A stretch of DNA of 64,000 nt, taken from positions 11,046,663 to 11,110,662 of the forward strand of contig NC_039509.1 of NCBI RefSeq assembly GCF_003672135.1. Direction: 5' to 3'. The translations under genes were made by a program, and so were the position numbers. Source of the DNA: Ooceraea biroi (taxonomy: Eukaryota; Arthropoda; Insecta; Hymenoptera; Formicidae). Positions 61,861 through 64,000 of the stretch are shown one piece after another. The stretch's first letter is position 1; the number at the start of each line of letters is the position of its first letter. A model generated the notes under the pieces. It saw only the letters and a list, made by a program, of their open reading frames with translations. It did no database searches and was not told the DNA's origin.

Positions 61861-62660
61861 TTGTGTGTAGTAGAAAAACGACTAAGGAAGGATTAAACTT
61901 TTTTCTCTTTTCCTCTCTCTCTCTCTTTTTTAACACAGCCATCTGCGCGTTACATTGTGCTTTTCTTTTTGCTAACTTCCTGCATCGACGTTGGCTGAGC
62001 AATGTTTTCTTTCCTATCTTTTATCATAGCAGGAGAGGAGGGATTGTAGAATGTTCAAGGATACTGAATTAAGTTTAAGAGAATACTGACTTATTAAAAA
62101 AAGTGTTAGAGATATATCATAAGATATATCATAAGATAAATTTGCTGCTATGAAGCATCGCGGTACCATCGCCCAGCTGTTTCAATATTATATTAATTTC
62201 CAATATTACATAAATTAAAATCCGGTAATCATTAGTGTATTTAGAATCAAGATGTCAAATGACTATTATTCTTTATTGTCCAGAAAAATTGTTTCCAAGT
62301 CATCAGTGTGCATAATACAATTTTTAACATATAACTCGAGTTCATACTTGTCAAAAGTCTATTTGTACTTGTTGAAATAAAATTGAAATTGCGTTTCAAA
62401 TATTTCAGCTACAAACCCCGTTCGGCCATTAGTCAGACAGGGCGTCGATTACACGGGGAATAGGGAGATTAAAATAGCACTCGTTAAAACAGCGGAGAGA
62501 CAGCCGGCGACATGATCGATCGCGCGAAATCGGTCCGTCTCGCTCCGATATTGCTCGGCGGCGAGCTTAAAGTCTTCAGAACGACGGTAAAGACGACTTC
62601 AAATCAACGACGAGTCGCGAGCGATGTTTAACGATCTCCGGTACCGTATTACGACATAAC

Positions 62661-62837
62661 ATGCAAAATACACGCGGCTCTCTTCAATCCATTATTGTGC
62701 TGTCTATAGTAGCCATACATGTACACAGCGATAGCTGTGGAAACTCTTGTACGACGGATAATGAGACGAGCTACGTCTTCCTCGCGTACATTGCATTTCT
62801 CCTCGTGGGCGCATACATAATACAGAAACGCTCGTAA
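62661..62837 (+). CDS. Candidate 58-aa secreted/membrane micropeptide
   Basis: A short ORF with protein-like architecture. It has an N-terminal hydrophobic segment (SLQSIIVLSIVAIHVHS) like a signal peptide, a small loop with two cysteines (SDSCGNSCTTDNETSY) and an N-glycosylation sequon NET. A second hydrophobic helix (VFLAYIAFLLVGAYII) follows, then a basic end QKRS and a TAA stop. I do not recognise it. It lies 607 bp upstream of the nuclear-receptor exon on the same strand. A chance ORF of this length is quite possible. The ordered signal, ectodomain, helix and basic tail are the only support. Confidence 0.3.
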   Translation: MQNTRGSLQSIIVLSIVAIHVHSDSCGNSCTTDNETSYVFLAYIAFLLVGAYIIQKRS

Positions 62838-63444
62838 CTGCGTCAGTGACTCATCGCAATTTGCCTGAGAGCTTTCCAGAGAGCTTTAGTATACATATAT
62901 CGTCACCTCGTCACTTTAAAGCCCTGCTAAAACTGCCACGTATAAAAGAGAAACAACGATGCTTAGTAGCTTCGATCTAGCGCGATTTATGGCGACATTC
63001 GACTCTAGCAGTTGGTAATCCTCTATGAGATTTAATTTCTCTCCGCCTCGTACAAGATCACGGAGGATGAAGGAACTAAGTTGTATTGTTTGCGAAATGA
63101 AAAGCTCGTCTTTCATTAACAGATTAAGTTTGCCTCTATGCTCTCTTGTCTGATTTCTGCATTTTATTATACATTCCATGTTCATCTGGTACACGCAATC
63201 GTAAAGCAATAACTCGCTGTTCTGTGGAAAATGATATTCCTGCTTTCGCGTTTTGTACATAAATAATTGAATTCTTGACTCTATCATAAATTGGTTCGGC
63301 GATGAACGCGTAAGTTATCTTCAACCCCTGTGAAGCGCAACCCTTATGCAGCGTGTTGTTTCGCCATGGCTTAGAACTAAGCACTGCTTTAGAATGCGAA
63401 GTCGACGTCTTCCACGAAGTCAATTTTCGTTGCAAACAGGTTCG
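62838..63444. other. Spacer before the nuclear-receptor exon
   Basis: About 600 bp with no supported gene. Open frames on the minus strand (62916-63287 and 63136-63687) overlap each other, and one runs across the conserved receptor exon, so they are shadows or chance. Confidence 0.4.
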
Positions 63445-63968
63445 ATGAAAATGGAGGAGAACGGACGCGGCGAAACGCTGTGCAAGGTCTGTGGCGACAA
63501 GGCTTCCGGCAAGCATTACGGGGTGCCAAGCTGCGACGGATGTCGGGGTTTCTTCAAGCGGTCTATCCGCAGGTACGCGAGGTAATTGACTTCTCGAATA
63601 ATTAAGCCGCCGTGATGCCAAATCAGTACATCTGTCAACTGCCCTGTAATTTATTATTATTTTAATTAAAGATCGTGTGGCGGACATTTGTCTGTGAAAG
63701 AATCAAGTTTACTTAACTCGCAGCGCAATCAAACCGAGTTAACATTGCTTTAATATTCTTGATGATTGCTTTAATCATGTATCGTCATAAAATAAGTGCG
63801 ATATCGAGGATTGCACCTTTCTTGAAGCTTTATGTTTGCATACTATGTACAGGAATTTGGATTATGTGTGCAAGGAGAACGGACGTTGCATCGTGGACGT
63901 CTCGCGGCGCAATCAGTGTCAAGCCTGCCGCTTTACAAAGTGCCTTCAGGTCAACATGAAGCGAGACG
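63445..63968 (+). CDS. NR2E-type nuclear receptor, DNA-binding domain exons (partial)
   Basis: Two coding exons, 63445-63572 and 63853-63968, joined in phase across a GT-AG intron. The gene continues past the window after a donor at 63969. The start is taken at 63445 (MKMEENGRGETL), because the zinc finger begins eleven residues later. Finger 1 has CKVCGDKASGKHYGV and the P-box region SCDGCRGFFKRSIRR. Finger 2 has NLDYVCKENGRC, VSRRNQCQACRFTKCLQ and VNMKRD. All eight zinc-binding cysteines are present. Nuclear receptors of group NR2E (tailless, PNR, dissatisfaction, insect NR2E6) regulate neural and eye development. The GVPSCDGCRG context differs from tailless (YACDGCAG) and PNR/Hr51 (YACNGCSG), and I tentatively favour an insect NR2E6/PNR-like receptor. 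The ligand-binding domain lies outside the window. Confidence 0.88.
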
Positions 63969-64000
63969 GTATGCTTTGTTCCTGCGAGGAATAATGACTC

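Larger units (their letters stand above)
57580..62660. other. Long gene-poor region upstream of the nuclear receptor
   Basis: About 5 kb. Alternates between AT-rich stretches (58100-58260, 59280-59420, 60200-60400, 60840-61060) and mixed sequence with many short unsupported open frames. Contains a mariner-like terminal relic at 58825 and the GC-rich island at 61300-61860. Its length next to a developmental transcription-factor gene fits regulatory DNA, which is inference only. Confidence 0.4.

Noticed and set aside
63136..63687. 183-codon minus-strand ORF
   Set aside because: It runs antisense through the conserved nuclear-receptor exon and has no recognisable domain.
1..64000. CRISPR arrays, integrons, prophage, operon-like clusters
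   Set aside because: Nothing of the kind. Spliced genes, GT-AG introns, a eukaryotic tRNA and mariner elements show this is animal nuclear DNA.

Overview
This is animal nuclear DNA, most likely from a hymenopteran insect and possibly an ant. Small GC-richer coding exons with GT-AG introns sit in AT-rich DNA. All recognisable proteins are insect-like metazoan genes. One, a clade V/XI-type fibrillar collagen, belongs to a class that to my knowledge Drosophila lacks. No bacterial, plasmid or phage features were seen. The species call is inference.

Layout, left to right. (1) 1-330 (+): the last two coding exons of mitochondrial complex III core protein 2. (2) 680-2874 (-): NOL11, a ribosome-biogenesis factor, tail-to-tail with the former. 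(3) 4885-11039 (+): APCDD1, a Wnt antagonist. (4) 11872-15050 (+): an SLC5-family sodium/solute symporter. (5) 17165-17533 (+): an orphan single-pass membrane ORF. (6) 19683-22123 (+): selenium-binding protein 1 (methanethiol oxidase). (7) 24092-39175 (-): complete SMG1, the nonsense-mediated-decay PIKK, in 15 coding exons. A class A GPCR gene (28800-30776, +) is nested antisense inside SMG1 intron 10. (8) 41026-42068 (-): ATP synthase subunit d. (9) 42635-43920: a nearly intact mariner transposon disabled by one missing base. (10) 44650-53211 (+): a fibrillar collagen in 18 coding exons with an unbroken 337-triplet helix. (11) 53596-53668 (+): tRNA-Val(TAC). (12) 53669-63444: about 10 kb without a recognised gene. 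It holds a 444-bp foldback element, GC-rich islands and a 58-codon secreted/membrane smORF. (13) 63445-63968 (+): the first two DNA-binding-domain exons of an NR2E-type nuclear receptor that runs off the window.

The genes do not form one pathway. The set is an ordinary mix of housekeeping (UQCRC2, NOL11, SMG1, ATPsynD), metabolic (SELENBP1, SLC5) and developmental or matrix genes (APCDD1, collagen, nuclear receptor). Coding structures were rebuilt by hand from reading frame, splice consensus and remembered family sequences. Every multi-exon model closes in phase to a whole number of codons. The most notable items are the nested GPCR, the collagen C-propeptide that keeps all six intrachain cysteines but lacks both interchain cysteines, a GC-AG intron in that gene, a tiny tRNA-head-like insertion with 17-bp direct repeats, a two-copy MITE and the unannotated smORF. 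I found no gene cluster suggesting a novel multi-gene system.
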